A stretch of 64,000 bases of DNA from Pseudoduganella umbonata (GTDB lineage Bacteria; Pseudomonadota; Gammaproteobacteria; Burkholderiales; Burkholderiaceae_D), in NCBI RefSeq assembly GCF_014192225.1, contig NZ_JACHXS010000014.1, positions 1 to 64,000 of the forward strand. The letters are read 5' to 3'. This document shows, in pieces, positions 16,076 to 25,734 of the stretch (the stretch's first letter is position 1; each line of letters opens with the position of its first letter). Made by a program: the position numbers and the translations under genes. A model generated the notes under the pieces. It was given only the letters and a program-made list of their open reading frames with translations. It ran no database searches and had not been told where the DNA came from.

Positions 16076-17467
16076 TCATGGCACGTGCCAGCCACCTCCC
16101 AATGACTGTATTAACGCGACCGCGGTGGTCTGCCGGTCGGCCTGCGCCTGGATCAGCGCGCGCCGGGCCGACAGCGCGGTAACCTGCGCGCTGACCACTT
16201 CGGTGTAATTCACCTGCCCGGCGCGATAGCGGTTCTCCATCTGCTGCTCGACCTGGTCGGCGGCCTCCGAGGCCTGGCGCCGCAGTTCCTGCTGCTGCGC
16301 CAGTGCGCGGGTAGCGGCCAGCTGGTCTTCCACGTCGGCGAACGCGTCGAGCACCGTCTGCCGGTAGCGGGCGATGGCGGCGTCGCGCGCGGCTTTGGTC
16401 TGCTCGACACGGGCGGCGATGGCGCCGGCGTCGAAGATCGTCTGCGCGGCCGACAGGCCGAGCGACCACAGGCTGTTCGATGCGCTGAACAGGCCGCCCA
16501 CCTGGCTGTTGCCATAACCATAAGAAGCCGACAGGTTCAGCGACGGGAAGTATGCCGCGCGGGCGATGCCGATGTTTTCATTCGCGGCGGCCACATCGCG
16601 CTCGGCGGCGGCAATGTCCGGCCGGCGCTGCAGCAGGGTCGACGGCACGCCCAGCGGCACCTCCGGCACGGCGATGCGCCACGACGCCGGCGCCAGTGCG
16701 AATTCAGCCGGCGCCTTACCCAGCAGGACGGCGATCGCATGCTCGTACACGGCGCGCTGGCGAACCACCGTCAGCAGGTCGGCACGCGCGTTGAACAGCT
16801 GCGTCTGCGCCTGCAGCAGGTCGGAGCGTGCCGTCACGCCGGCGTTCACCCGGTTCTGCGTAATCTGCAGCACGCGCTCGTAACCGGCGATCGTCGTCTC
16901 GAGGATCTGTTTTTCCACGTCGGCCTGGCGCAGGCCGATGTAGTTGGCCACCAGCTCGCCCTGGGCGGACAGCCGCGCCGCGGCGAGATCGGCGGCGCTG
17001 GCCTGGGCGCTGGCCTGCGCACCCGTCACGCCGGCGCGCAGGCTGCCCCAGATATCCGGCTCCCAGCTGCCGCCGATGTCCACACGGTAGTTGTTCGATG
17101 CCTGCGACGCCCCGCCGCCACCGGAACGCGAGCCCGATCCGTTCAGCGCCACGCTGGGGAACAGCGACGCGCGCTGCTCGGCAACGACGGCGCGTGCCTG
17201 CGCGTACTGCGCGGCGGCCAGCGCCACGTTCTGGTTGTTCACCTCGACCGACGCGGCCAGTTCGTTCAGCACCGGGTCGCCGAACAGCATCCACCACGGA
17301 CCGCGCTCCAGCGCATCGGCAGGCGCCGCCGGCGTCCAGCCCTCGGCTTCCTTGAACGTGGCCGGCGCCGCGGCGGCCGGCACCTCGTACTTCGGGCCGA
17401 CGGCGCAACCGCACAGCACGGCGGCGAGGGAAATGGCGGTCAGGCGAAAAATCATGGGTGTCTTCAT
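16076..17467 (-). CDS. NodT/OprM-type outer-membrane efflux lipoprotein
   Basis: 463 residues. Signal peptide with lipobox LCGC (acylated Cys21), followed by GPKYEVP typical of the RND-linked outer-membrane factor family. Two OEP domains with long coiled-coil helices are present (LNELAASVEVNNQNVALAAA and the second copy near LGLSAAQTIFDAGAIAARVE). It is the last gene of the efflux operon: its ATG overlaps the stop of the upstream permease gene by four bases. It provides the trimeric outer-membrane duct of the pump. Confidence 0.9.
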   Translation of the reverse strand: MKTPMIFRLTAISLAAVLCGCAVGPKYEVPAAAAPATFKEAEGWTPAAPADALERGPWWMLFGDPVLNELAASVEVNNQNVALAAAQYAQARAVVAEQRASLFPSVALNGSGSRSGGGGASQASNNYRVDIGGSWEPDIWGSLRAGVTGAQASAQASAADLAAARLSAQGELVANYIGLRQADVEKQILETTIAGYERVLQITQNRVNAGVTARSDLLQAQTQLFNARADLLTVVRQRAVYEHAIAVLLGKAPAEFALAPASWRIAVPEVPLGVPSTLLQRRPDIAAAERDVAAANENIGIARAAYFPSLNLSASYGYGNSQVGGLFSASNSLWSLGLSAAQTIFDAGAIAARVEQTKAARDAAIARYRQTVLDAFADVEDQLAATRALAQQQELRRQASEAADQVEQQMENRYRAGQVNYTEVVSAQVTALSARRALIQAQADRQTTAVALIQSLGGGWHVP

Positions 17468-20400
17468 GTTGTCAAAGGCTCGTCGCCGCCAGCGGCGCGG
17501 CTCAGGTTGCGTTCTTCGGGATTGCGCGTGCGCAGCTTGTCGAGCAGGATATAGACGACCGGCGTCGTCAGCAGCGTCAGCAACTGGCTGGCGATCAGGC
17601 CGCCGATGATGGCGATGCCCAGCGGCTGGCGCAGCTCGGAGCCCTCGCCGAAACCGATCGCCAGCGGCAGTGCGCCCAGCGCCGCGGCCAGCGTCGTCAT
17701 CAGGATCGGGCGGAAGCGCAGCAGGCAGGCCTCGCGCACCGCCTCGATGGCCGGGATGCCGCGCGCCCGCTCCGCTTCCAGCGCGAAGTCGATGATCAGG
17801 ATCGCGTTCTTCTTGACGATGCCGATCAGCAGGAACACGCCGATCAGCGCGATGATGGAAAACTCCATGCGGAACAGCAGCAATGCCAGCACGGCGCCCA
17901 CGCCGGCCGACGGCAGCGTGGACAGCACCGTGATCGGGTGCACAAGGCTTTCGTACAGGATGCCCAGCACGATGTAGATGACGATGATGGCGGCCAGGAT
18001 CAGCAATGGCTGCTGGTTGTTCGATTCCTCCGCCTGTTTCGCCTGGCCCTCGAAGCTGCCGCGCACATTGTTCGGCATCGCGATCTCGGCCTCGGCCTGC
18101 TTCACCGCTTCCTGCGCCTGGCTCAGCGTGAAGCCGTCGGCCAGGTTGAACGAGATCGTCGTCGCCAGTTCGCCATCCTGGTGGTTGACGGAAGTGGGCG
18201 TCGCGCTTTCGGCGAACGAGGCGATGCCGGACAGCGGCACCATCGCCGAGCGCGCGGTCGACAATGCCGAACCGGTCGACGTATCGCGCTGGCCCTGCGC
18301 GTTATTGGCCGATGCGTTGGTGCCGCCGGAAGTCGCGGAAGTGTCGGTGCCGGTGCCGGTGCCGGTGCCAGTCTCCACCGTCTCCGCGGCCCTGGCCGGC
18401 ACGTATACGTCGCGCAGCGCCTCGGGACTTTGCGCGTACTCGGGCGCCACTTCCATCACCACCTTGTACTGGTTCAGCTCATCGTAGATGGTGGCCACCT
18501 GCCGCTGGCCGAACGCGTTGTACAGCGAATTGGTCACGTCGCGCACGCTCATGCCGAAACGCGCCGTGGTTTCCTTGTCGATCGTGACGAAGGTCTCGAC
18601 GCCGTTATCCTGCTGGTCGGTATCGACATCCGTCATTTCCGGCTGGTTCTTCATCGCGTCGGCCAGTTTCGTCGCCCAGTTCTTCAGGTCTGCCCGGTTA
18701 TCGCTCTTCAGCGTGTACTGGTAGGTGGAATTGCTGGAACGCCCGCCCATGCGCAGGTCCTGCACGGGGTTCAGGAACAGCTGCACGCCGGTCACTTTCG
18801 CCAGCTGCGGGCGCAGCCGGTCGATCACGGCCTGCCCCGCCACGTCGCGCTCGCCGGCCGGCTTCAGGTTGACGAACATGAAGCCGCCGCCGGCACGCGA
18901 CCCGCCGGTGAAGCCCACCACGGTATCGACGGCCGGATCCTTGCGGATGATCTCCACCAGTTGCCGCAGCTTCTGCTGCATCGCCTGGAACGAGATGCTC
19001 TGGTCGGCGCGGATGCCGCCGTTGACCTGCCCCGTGTCCTGCCGCGGGAAGAAGCCCTTCGGCGCGGCCGCGAACAGGTACACGTTCAGCGCCACCACGA
19101 AGGCCAGGATCAGCATCACCAGCCACACGCTGTGCAGCGCCCAGTCCAGCGCGTGCGCATAGACGCGCTGCATCCAGCTGAAAGCGGCTTCGAACGCGCG
19201 CGAGACGCGGCCCGGCGGCTTGCGGTCCTTCTCGGCCTTCAGCAGCCATGCGCACATCATCGGCGTCGTCGTCAGCGAGATCACCAGCGAGATCATCACG
19301 GCGGCCGACAGCGTCACGGCGAATTCGCGGAACAGCCGGCCGACCTGCCCGCCCATGAAGAGCAGCGGAATGAAGACCGCCACCAGCGACAGGCTGATCG
19401 ACAGCACGGTGAAGCCGACCTCGCGCGCGCCGACCAGCGCCGCCTTGAACCGGTCCATGCCGTTCTCGACGTGGCGCGCGGTATTCTCCAGCACCACGAT
19501 CGCATCGTCGACGACGAAGCCGGTGGCCACCGTCAGCGCCATCAGCGACAGGTTGTTCAGCGAGAAGCCCAGCATGTACATCACGCCGAAGGTGCCCAGC
19601 AGGGACACCACCGTGGCGATGGCGGGGATGATGGTGGCACGCACGCTGCGCAGGAAGGCGCTGACCACGAGCACCACCAGCACCACGGACAGGATCAGCG
19701 TGAACTCGACTTCGTGCAGCGACGAACGGATCGAGGTGGTACTGTCCGATGCGACGGATACGGTGATGTCCTGCGGCAGCTGGGCGCGCAGTTGCGGCAG
19801 CAGCGCGCGCACGCTGTCCACCGTCTCGATGATGTTGGCGCCCGGCTGGCGGGTGATCAGCACGATCACGGCCGGCTTACCGTTGAACAGGCCGAGGGTA
19901 TTCTTGTTTTCCGGGCCATCCTCGACGGTGGCCACGTCGCGCAGGCGGATCGCCGCGTTGTTGCGCCATGCGACCACCAGGTCGCGGTAGTCCGCTGCGG
20001 TGCGCCCGCCCGTTTCGGTGCCGGGCGCCGAATAGATCTGCAGCCGCCGGCCTTCGCTTTCGATGGCGCCGCGCGGCCGGTTCGCGTTGGTGGCCTGGAT
20101 CGCCGCACGCACGTCCTCAGTCGACACGCCGTACTGGTTCAGCGCGAACGGCAGCAGTTCGATGCGCACCGCAGGCAGCGAACCGCCGCCGATCTCCACG
20201 TCGCCCACGCCCTTCACCTGCGCCAGCTTCTGCTGCACGATGTTCGACACGGCCTCGTAGATCTGCCCCGGCCGGCGCGTCGGCGACGTCAGCGCCAGGA
20301 TGATCACGGGCGAATCCGAAGGATTCATCTTGCGGTAGGTCGGGTTGCTCTTCAGCGTGGCCGGCAGGTCGGCGCGCGAGGCATTGATGGCCGCCTGCAC

Positions 20401-20721
20401 TTCGCGGGCGGCCGCATCGATCTTGCGGTTCAGGTCGAACTGCAGGTTGATGCGGGTCGACCCGGATGACGAGTTCGAGGTCATCTCGTTGACACCGGCG
20501 ATCACGCCCAGCCTGCGTTCGAGCGGCGTGGCCACGCTGCTGGCCATCGTGTCCGGGCTGGCGCCCGGCAGGTTGGCCGACACGGAAATGGCCGGGAAAT
20601 CGACCTGCGGCAGCGGCGAAACCGGCAGCACGAAGAACGCGGCAATGCCGGCCAGCGCCAGGCCGATCGTCAGCAGGACGGTGGCGATCGGGCGCCGGAC
20701 GAACGGTTCGGACAGGTTCAC
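17464..20721 (-). CDS. RND efflux permease, MdtC/MuxC type, with inserted low-complexity segment
   Basis: 1085 residues, about 60 more than usual for MdtC. The N-terminus MNLSEPFVRRPIATVLLTIG and the motifs PQVDFPAISV, GFVVDDAIVVLENTARHVE (residues near 400), FMGGQVGRLFREFAVT and LIGIVKKNAILIIDFALEAE are canonical. Between about residues 767 and 823 there is an extra Thr/Gly/Ser-rich segment including TGTGTGTGTDTSATSGG, coded by repeated CGGTGC units near 18343-18372. It is in the periplasmic C-terminal docking part and probably a flexible loop. The two RND genes in tandem form a heteromeric pump like MdtBC; substrates in relatives include bile salts, novobiocin and other amphiphiles. Confidence 0.9.
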   Translation of the reverse strand: MNLSEPFVRRPIATVLLTIGLALAGIAAFFVLPVSPLPQVDFPAISVSANLPGASPDTMASSVATPLERRLGVIAGVNEMTSNSSSGSTRINLQFDLNRKIDAAAREVQAAINASRADLPATLKSNPTYRKMNPSDSPVIILALTSPTRRPGQIYEAVSNIVQQKLAQVKGVGDVEIGGGSLPAVRIELLPFALNQYGVSTEDVRAAIQATNANRPRGAIESEGRRLQIYSAPGTETGGRTAADYRDLVVAWRNNAAIRLRDVATVEDGPENKNTLGLFNGKPAVIVLITRQPGANIIETVDSVRALLPQLRAQLPQDITVSVASDSTTSIRSSLHEVEFTLILSVVLVVLVVSAFLRSVRATIIPAIATVVSLLGTFGVMYMLGFSLNNLSLMALTVATGFVVDDAIVVLENTARHVENGMDRFKAALVGAREVGFTVLSISLSLVAVFIPLLFMGGQVGRLFREFAVTLSAAVMISLVISLTTTPMMCAWLLKAEKDRKPPGRVSRAFEAAFSWMQRVYAHALDWALHSVWLVMLILAFVVALNVYLFAAAPKGFFPRQDTGQVNGGIRADQSISFQAMQQKLRQLVEIIRKDPAVDTVVGFTGGSRAGGGFMFVNLKPAGERDVAGQAVIDRLRPQLAKVTGVQLFLNPVQDLRMGGRSSNSTYQYTLKSDNRADLKNWATKLADAMKNQPEMTDVDTDQQDNGVETFVTIDKETTARFGMSVRDVTNSLYNAFGQRQVATIYDELNQYKVVMEVAPEYAQSPEALRDVYVPARAAETVETGTGTGTGTDTSATSGGTNASANNAQGQRDTSTGSALSTARSAMVPLSGIASFAESATPTSVNHQDGELATTISFNLADGFTLSQAQEAVKQAEAEIAMPNNVRGSFEGQAKQAEESNNQQPLLILAAIIVIYIVLGILYESLVHPITVLSTLPSAGVGAVLALLLFRMEFSIIALIGVFLLIGIVKKNAILIIDFALEAERARGIPAIEAVREACLLRFRPILMTTLAAALGALPLAIGFGEGSELRQPLGIAIIGGLIASQLLTLLTTPVVYILLDKLRTRNPEERNLSRAAGGDEPLTT

Positions 20722-23700
20722 GATGCCGCTCCGCCAGGATTCTGGTCGCCCGCGGACAAGCCGGGCTTCCTGCCGAAGCGCTGGCCAAGGCGATCGAAAG
20801 CCAGATAGATCACCGGCGTGGTGTACAGCGTCAGCAACTGGCTCAGCAGCAGGCCGCCGAAGATGGCCAGGCCCAGCGGCCGGCGCAGCTCGGCGCCCTC
20901 GCCCCAGCCGAACATCAGCGGCACGGCGGCGAACAGCGCGGCCAGCGTCGTCATCAGGATCGGGCGGAAGCGCAGCAGCGCGGCCTGGTGGATTGCCTCG
21001 CGCGGGCTGCGGCCGTCATCCCGTTCGGCCTCGATCGCGAAGTCGATCATCATGATCGCATTCTTCTTGACGATGCCGATCAGCAGGATGATGCCGATAA
21101 TGCCGATCACGCCCAGGTCCTGGCCGGACACCATCAGCGCCAGCAGCGCGCCCACGCCGGCCGACGGCAGCGTCGACAGGATCGTCAGCGGGTGGATATA
21201 GCTTTCGTACAGCACGCCCAGCACGATGTACACGCAGACCACGGCGGCCAGGATCAGCCACAGCTGGTTGGTCAGCGACGCCTGGTACGCACCGGCTGCG
21301 CCGAGGAACGTCATCGTCACCGAGCCGGGCAGGCCGATATCGGCGGCGGCCTCGCGGATCGCTTCCACGGCGCGGCCCAGCGACACGCCATCGGCGGTGT
21401 CGAAGCCCAGCGTGGTGGCCGGATACTGCGCCACGTGCGTGATCTGCAGCGGCGCCGGCTGCTCGGTGATCGTCGCCACGGCCGACAGCGGCGTGGGCTT
21501 GCCGCCGCCGGTACGGATCTGCAGGTCGCCCAGCGATTGCGGCGTCGACAGCATGCCCGGCGCCGCTTCGAGGATCACGCGATACTGGTTGGTTTCCGTG
21601 AAGATGGTCGACACGATGCGCTGGCCGAAGGCGCTGTACAGCGCGTCGTCGATGGCCGACGCGGTGATCGACAGCCGCGACGCGGTGTCGCGGTCGATGT
21701 TGATGTAGGCCGCGGCACCGGTAGCGCCGGCATCGGATACCACGTTGCGCAACTGTTCCTTTTTCGCCATCTGCACGGCCAGCTTGTTGGCCCATTCGGT
21801 CACGGTGGCCGTGTCGGCCCCTTCGATCGAGACGCGGAACTGCGTCGGACCGCTCTCGGCATCGATCGTCAGGTCCTGCGTCGGCTGCAGGTAGATACGC
21901 ACGCCGGCCACTTCGGAGACACGCTCGCGCAGCCGGTTCATCAGGTCGGCCTGGTCGCCGCGGCCCTCTTTCAGGTTGATCAGCATGCGGCCCGTGTGCA
22001 GCATGGTGTTGTTGGCGGCGTCCACGCCGACGATGGAGCTGAGCGACTGCACCTCCGGATCCTGCAGGATCGCCGCGGCGGCCTGGCGCTGCAACTCGGC
22101 CATGCGGCTGTACGACACCGCCTGCGCCGTCTCGATGCGCGCCTGCAGCTGGCCCGTGTCCTGCGTGGGGAACAGGCCCTTGGGAATCAGCACGTACAGC
22201 ACGGCCGTCAGGACCAGCGTGCCCAGCGCCACCAGCATGGTCAGGCCCTGGCGCAGTAGCACCCACTGCAGCGAGCGGTCGTAATGGTGGATCACCCAGT
22301 CGAAGAAATGCTGCACGCGGGCGCCGAAGCTTTTCGGATCGTCGTTCTTGTGCGACGTGAGCCAGCGCGCCGACATCATCGGCACCAGCGTCAGCGACAC
22401 CACGGCCGAGATCAGGATGGTGATCGACAGCGTGACGGCGAACTCGCGAAACAGGCGCCCCACCACGTCGCCCATGAACAGCAGCGGGATCAGCACGGCG
22501 ATCAGCGATACCGTCAGCGAGATGATGGTGAAGCCGATCTGCTTGGCGCCCTTCAGCGCGGCGGCCATCGGCGTTTCGCCTTCCTCGATGTAGCGGGCGA
22601 TATTTTCGATCATGACGATCGCATCGTCGACCACGAAGCCGGTGGCGATCGTCAGCGCCATCAGCGACAGGTTGTTCAGGCTGTAGCCCATCAGGTACAT
22701 CACGCCGCACGTGCCGATCAGCGAGATCGGCACCGCCAGGCTGGCGATCACCGTCGCGCGCACGCTGTGCAGGAACAGGAAGATCACCAGCACCACCAGG
22801 ATGACGGCCAGCAGCAGTTCCAGCTGCACGTGGTGCACCGAACCGCGGATGCCGGTGGTGCGGTCGGACAGCACGTCCACCCGCAGCGCGCTCGGCAGCC
22901 CGGCCTGCAGTTCGGGCAGGCGCTGCTTGATCGCATCCACGGTGGCGATCACGTTGGCGCCGGGCTGGCGCTGCACGTTCAGGATGATCGCCGGTTTCAT
23001 GTTGGCCCACGCACCGAGCTTGATGTTCTCGGCCGAGTCGACGACCCGCGCCACGTCGGCCAGCCGCACCGGCGCGCCGTTCTTGTAGGCGACGATCAGG
23101 CTTTTATAGTCGTTGGCGGTCAGCAGCTGGTCGTTGGCGTTGATCGTGAACGCGCGCGTGGGGCCGTCGAACGACCCCTTGGCGCTGTTCGAATTGGCAT
23201 TGCCGATCGCCGTGCGCAGCGTGTCGAGGCCGAGTCCGTAGCTGGCCAGCGCCAGTGTATCGGCCTGGATGCGCACCGCGGGGCGCTGGCCGCCGGACAG
23301 GCTGACCAGGCCCACGCCCGACACCTGGCTGATCTTCAGGGCCAGGCGGGTATTGACGATATTCTGCACTTCCGTCAGCGGCATCGTGTCCGACGTGATG
23401 GCCAGGGTCAGCACCGGCGCATCGGCCGGGTTGACCTTGGCGTACACCGGCGGCGCCGGCAGGTCGGTGGGCAGCAGCGAGCTGCCCGCGTTGATGGCCG
23501 CCTGCACTTCCTGCTCGGCCACGTCGAGCGTCTGGCCCAGGCCGAACTGCAGGGTAATGATCGACACGCCGGCCGCGCTGTTCGAACTCATGCGCTGCAG
23601 GCCGGACATCTGGCCGAACTGGCGTTCCAGCGGTGCCGTCACGGTCTGCGCCATCACTTCCGGACTGGCACCCGGGTACAGCGTCTGCACCTGGATGGTG

Positions 23701-23828
23701 GGGAAATCGACCTGCGGCAGCGCCGACAGGGGCAGGAACTTGAAACCCACCAGGCCGGCCAGCATGATCGCCAGCATCAGCAGCGATGTCGCCACCGGCC
23801 GGCGGATGAATGGTGCCGATGGACTCAT
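20718..23828 (-). CDS. RND efflux permease, MdtB/MuxB type
   Basis: 1036 residues, normal length. The N-terminus SPSAPFIRRPVATSLLMLAI, PQVDFPTIQVQTLYPGASP, GFVVDDAIVMIENIARYIEE, FMGDVVGRLFREFAVT and IGIVKKNAIMMIDFAIEAER are diagnostic. Twelve membrane helices and two large periplasmic loops are evident. Start and stop codons overlap those of its neighbours by four bases, so the adaptor, both permeases and the duct are made from one coupled message. It should pair with the MdtC-type subunit as a 2:1 trimer by analogy with MdtBC. Confidence 0.92.
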   Translation of the reverse strand: MSPSAPFIRRPVATSLLMLAIMLAGLVGFKFLPLSALPQVDFPTIQVQTLYPGASPEVMAQTVTAPLERQFGQMSGLQRMSSNSAAGVSIITLQFGLGQTLDVAEQEVQAAINAGSSLLPTDLPAPPVYAKVNPADAPVLTLAITSDTMPLTEVQNIVNTRLALKISQVSGVGLVSLSGGQRPAVRIQADTLALASYGLGLDTLRTAIGNANSNSAKGSFDGPTRAFTINANDQLLTANDYKSLIVAYKNGAPVRLADVARVVDSAENIKLGAWANMKPAIILNVQRQPGANVIATVDAIKQRLPELQAGLPSALRVDVLSDRTTGIRGSVHHVQLELLLAVILVVLVIFLFLHSVRATVIASLAVPISLIGTCGVMYLMGYSLNNLSLMALTIATGFVVDDAIVMIENIARYIEEGETPMAAALKGAKQIGFTIISLTVSLIAVLIPLLFMGDVVGRLFREFAVTLSITILISAVVSLTLVPMMSARWLTSHKNDDPKSFGARVQHFFDWVIHHYDRSLQWVLLRQGLTMLVALGTLVLTAVLYVLIPKGLFPTQDTGQLQARIETAQAVSYSRMAELQRQAAAAILQDPEVQSLSSIVGVDAANNTMLHTGRMLINLKEGRGDQADLMNRLRERVSEVAGVRIYLQPTQDLTIDAESGPTQFRVSIEGADTATVTEWANKLAVQMAKKEQLRNVVSDAGATGAAAYINIDRDTASRLSITASAIDDALYSAFGQRIVSTIFTETNQYRVILEAAPGMLSTPQSLGDLQIRTGGGKPTPLSAVATITEQPAPLQITHVAQYPATTLGFDTADGVSLGRAVEAIREAAADIGLPGSVTMTFLGAAGAYQASLTNQLWLILAAVVCVYIVLGVLYESYIHPLTILSTLPSAGVGALLALMVSGQDLGVIGIIGIILLIGIVKKNAIMMIDFAIEAERDDGRSPREAIHQAALLRFRPILMTTLAALFAAVPLMFGWGEGAELRRPLGLAIFGGLLLSQLLTLYTTPVIYLAFDRLGQRFGRKPGLSAGDQNPGGAAS

Positions 23829-25366
23829 CGTGCGGCCGCCGGCTGTTCGCGGCGTTCAGCAGGGCGTTGGCCACCGCTCACGCCGGCCGCGGTATTGCTG
23901 CCGTCCGCGGCGCTCGGCGCACTGCGGCCGCCCTCTTCCGGCATCGAACGCTCGGGCGCCTCGCCCTGCGTGGCGCGGCGGCCCGTCATCTTCGCCGCAT
24001 CGCTGCCCACCGCGCCCGGCGCCACGTCCGGCGTGCCGGCCGGGCGCGTGCCTGCCTGGCCGGCGGCGCCGCTCCCGGCCGCTCCCGGCTGGCCGCCCGC
24101 GCGCCGCTGTCCCCCATGCTGCTGTCCCGGCTTATCCCCCGGCAGCGTCACGTTCGCGCTTTCCTTCAGCCGGTCCGCGCCTTCGGTGATGACCTTCTCG
24201 CCGACCTGCAGGCCGGAGACGACCTGCACCTTGTCGACCGTGGCCTGGCCGCGCTTTACCGGACGCATCGTCACCGTGCGGTCGCTCTTCAGCACCCACA
24301 CATAGTCACCGTCGGTGCCATGGCGCAGCGCCGTCACCGGCACCAGCACGGCATTGGCGATCGTGCGCATTTCCAGCCGCACGTTGACGAACTGGCTGGG
24401 GAACAGGGTCATCCTGTCGTTGTCGAAGCGGGCCTTGGCCATCACCGTGCCGGTGGATGTATCGACCTGGTTGTCCAGCGCGGCGAAGCGGCCGCTGGCC
24501 AGCACTTCGGTGCGGGTGCGATCATACGCCTGGGCGACCAGCGTGGCGCCGGTGGAGGCGCGGCTCATGATGTCCGGCACGCGGTCCTGCGGCACGGCGA
24601 ATTCCACGTCGATCGGCGACTGCTGCGTGATCACGGCGATGCCGCTGGTGTCGCCGCTCGACACCAGGTTGCCGACGTCGACCACGCGCAGGCCCACCCG
24701 TCCGGTGATGGGCGCCACCACCTTCGTGTAGCCGAGATTGAGCTTTGCCGTGCCTTCGGCGGCGCGGTCCGTCATCACCGTGCCCTCCAGCTGTTTCACC
24801 AGGGCGGCCTGGGTGTCGACGTCCTGCCGGGCGATCGAATCCTGCGCCAGCAGCGTGCGGTAGCGCTCCAGCGTCAGGCGCGCGTTTTCCAGCTGCGCCT
24901 CGTCGCGCTGGCGCTGGCCGGTGGCCTGCAGCAGCGCCATTTCGAACTGGCGCGGGTCGATCTGCGCCAGCACCTGGCCCGCCTTCACCAGCTGGCCTTC
25001 CTTGAACAGCACTTTTTGCAGGATGCCCGAGACTTGCGGCCGCACCGTGGTGGTCGCGGCGGCCGTCACCGTGCCGAGCGCGTCGAGCGTGACGGGCAGG
25101 TTGGCCTGCTCGGCCGTTGCGACGCCGACGGTAGTCGCCATGCCACCGCGGCGGCCGCCCGGCCCGCCCGGACCACCCGGGCCGCCAGGCCCGCCCGGAC
25201 CACCCATGCCTGGCCCGCCTGGCCCGCCCTCGGCGGGCCGGTGCGTCAGATACCACGCCAGCCAGCCCATGGCGACAATGGCGAGAATGGCAATGATGGT
25301 TCCGAGGATGCGGGTACGGCGGCGGGGTTTGTTCGGGGAGTTCGTGAGCGCTGCTGGCGAGGTCAT
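23825..25366 (-). CDS. RND periplasmic adaptor (MdtA type) with Gly-Pro-rich insert and long tail
   Basis: 513 residues, longer than the usual 400-415. An N-terminal membrane anchor (residues about 20-40, IIAILAIVAMGWLAWYL) is followed by a collagen-like Gly-Gly-Pro run (about residues 47-72) before the adaptor core. The core has the biotinyl-lipoyl half-motifs (VRPQVSGILQKVLFKEGQLV and GRVGLRVVDVGNLVSSG), hairpin, beta-barrel and membrane-proximal domain (VTALRHGTDGDYVWVLKSD). The final hundred residues are Ala/Gly/Pro/Arg-rich and probably unstructured. First gene of the operon. Confidence 0.9.
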   Translation of the reverse strand: MTSPAALTNSPNKPRRRTRILGTIIAILAIVAMGWLAWYLTHRPAEGGPGGPGMGGPGGPGGPGGPGGPGGRRGGMATTVGVATAEQANLPVTLDALGTVTAAATTTVRPQVSGILQKVLFKEGQLVKAGQVLAQIDPRQFEMALLQATGQRQRDEAQLENARLTLERYRTLLAQDSIARQDVDTQAALVKQLEGTVMTDRAAEGTAKLNLGYTKVVAPITGRVGLRVVDVGNLVSSGDTSGIAVITQQSPIDVEFAVPQDRVPDIMSRASTGATLVAQAYDRTRTEVLASGRFAALDNQVDTSTGTVMAKARFDNDRMTLFPSQFVNVRLEMRTIANAVLVPVTALRHGTDGDYVWVLKSDRTVTMRPVKRGQATVDKVQVVSGLQVGEKVITEGADRLKESANVTLPGDKPGQQHGGQRRAGGQPGAAGSGAAGQAGTRPAGTPDVAPGAVGSDAAKMTGRRATQGEAPERSMPEEGGRSAPSAADGSNTAAGVSGGQRPAERREQPAAAR

Positions 25367-25645
25367 CGCTGATCCTTGTGGCTGTTCAGTAGAGTAACTA
25401 TGCTTATCAAATCGACTCTATCACAGCGAATTCTGCGGCTTGTTTCGGTTTGCGTACATTTACACGCTGAAACGATGGGATAAGGGAAGATGTACCGGAC
25501 CGCAGCCGCACGCGTGCCGGCGGAAAGGCTGAACTGGCAGGGCTTGCGCGGTGCCGGCCGCGCGGCGGGGCCCGGACCGGCGGCAGTTACAAACTGGCTA
25601 CAAATCTCCGTGCGGCACGGCCCCGGGCAGGAAGCAAAAAAAGCG
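25367..25645. other. Intergenic region upstream of the efflux operon
   Basis: This stretch separates the efflux operon start from the terminator of the giant gene. It contains AT-richer sequence near 25390-25440 and a TACAAACTGGCTACAAATC segment at about 25588-25606 with two TACAAA copies ten bases apart, a spacing seen in OmpR-family sites. No supportable gene was found; the promoter of the efflux operon must lie here on the minus strand but no convincing -35/-10 pair stood out. Confidence 0.4.
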
Positions 25646-25678
25646 GCGGCGCGCCGGGACCTGGTCCGGGCGCGCCGC
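25646..25678 (-). terminator. Strong intrinsic terminator of the giant Ig-like gene
   Basis: A 10-bp GC-only stem (25646-25655 with 25669-25678), extended by an inner GGACC/GGTCC pairing, is followed on the minus strand by a run of seven T (25636-25642). It is about 60 bases after the stop codon. Confidence 0.8.
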
Positions 25679-25734
25679 GTTTCCTTCCGCGCCGCAGTGA
25701 TCGCCCCGGCGCACCACTTCCTGTGCCGGGCGGG

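Noticed and set aside
15880..16095. N-terminal extension of the S46 peptidase up to 16095
   Set aside because: The extension is translated from nested palindromes, and the TTG at 15879 gives a proper signal peptide.
17458..20469. A 1003-codon open frame on the plus strand
   Set aside because: It is antisense to the MdtC-type permease gene. In GC-rich DNA, the frame antisense to a real gene is often open; the translation is His/Arg/Gln-rich without any domain.
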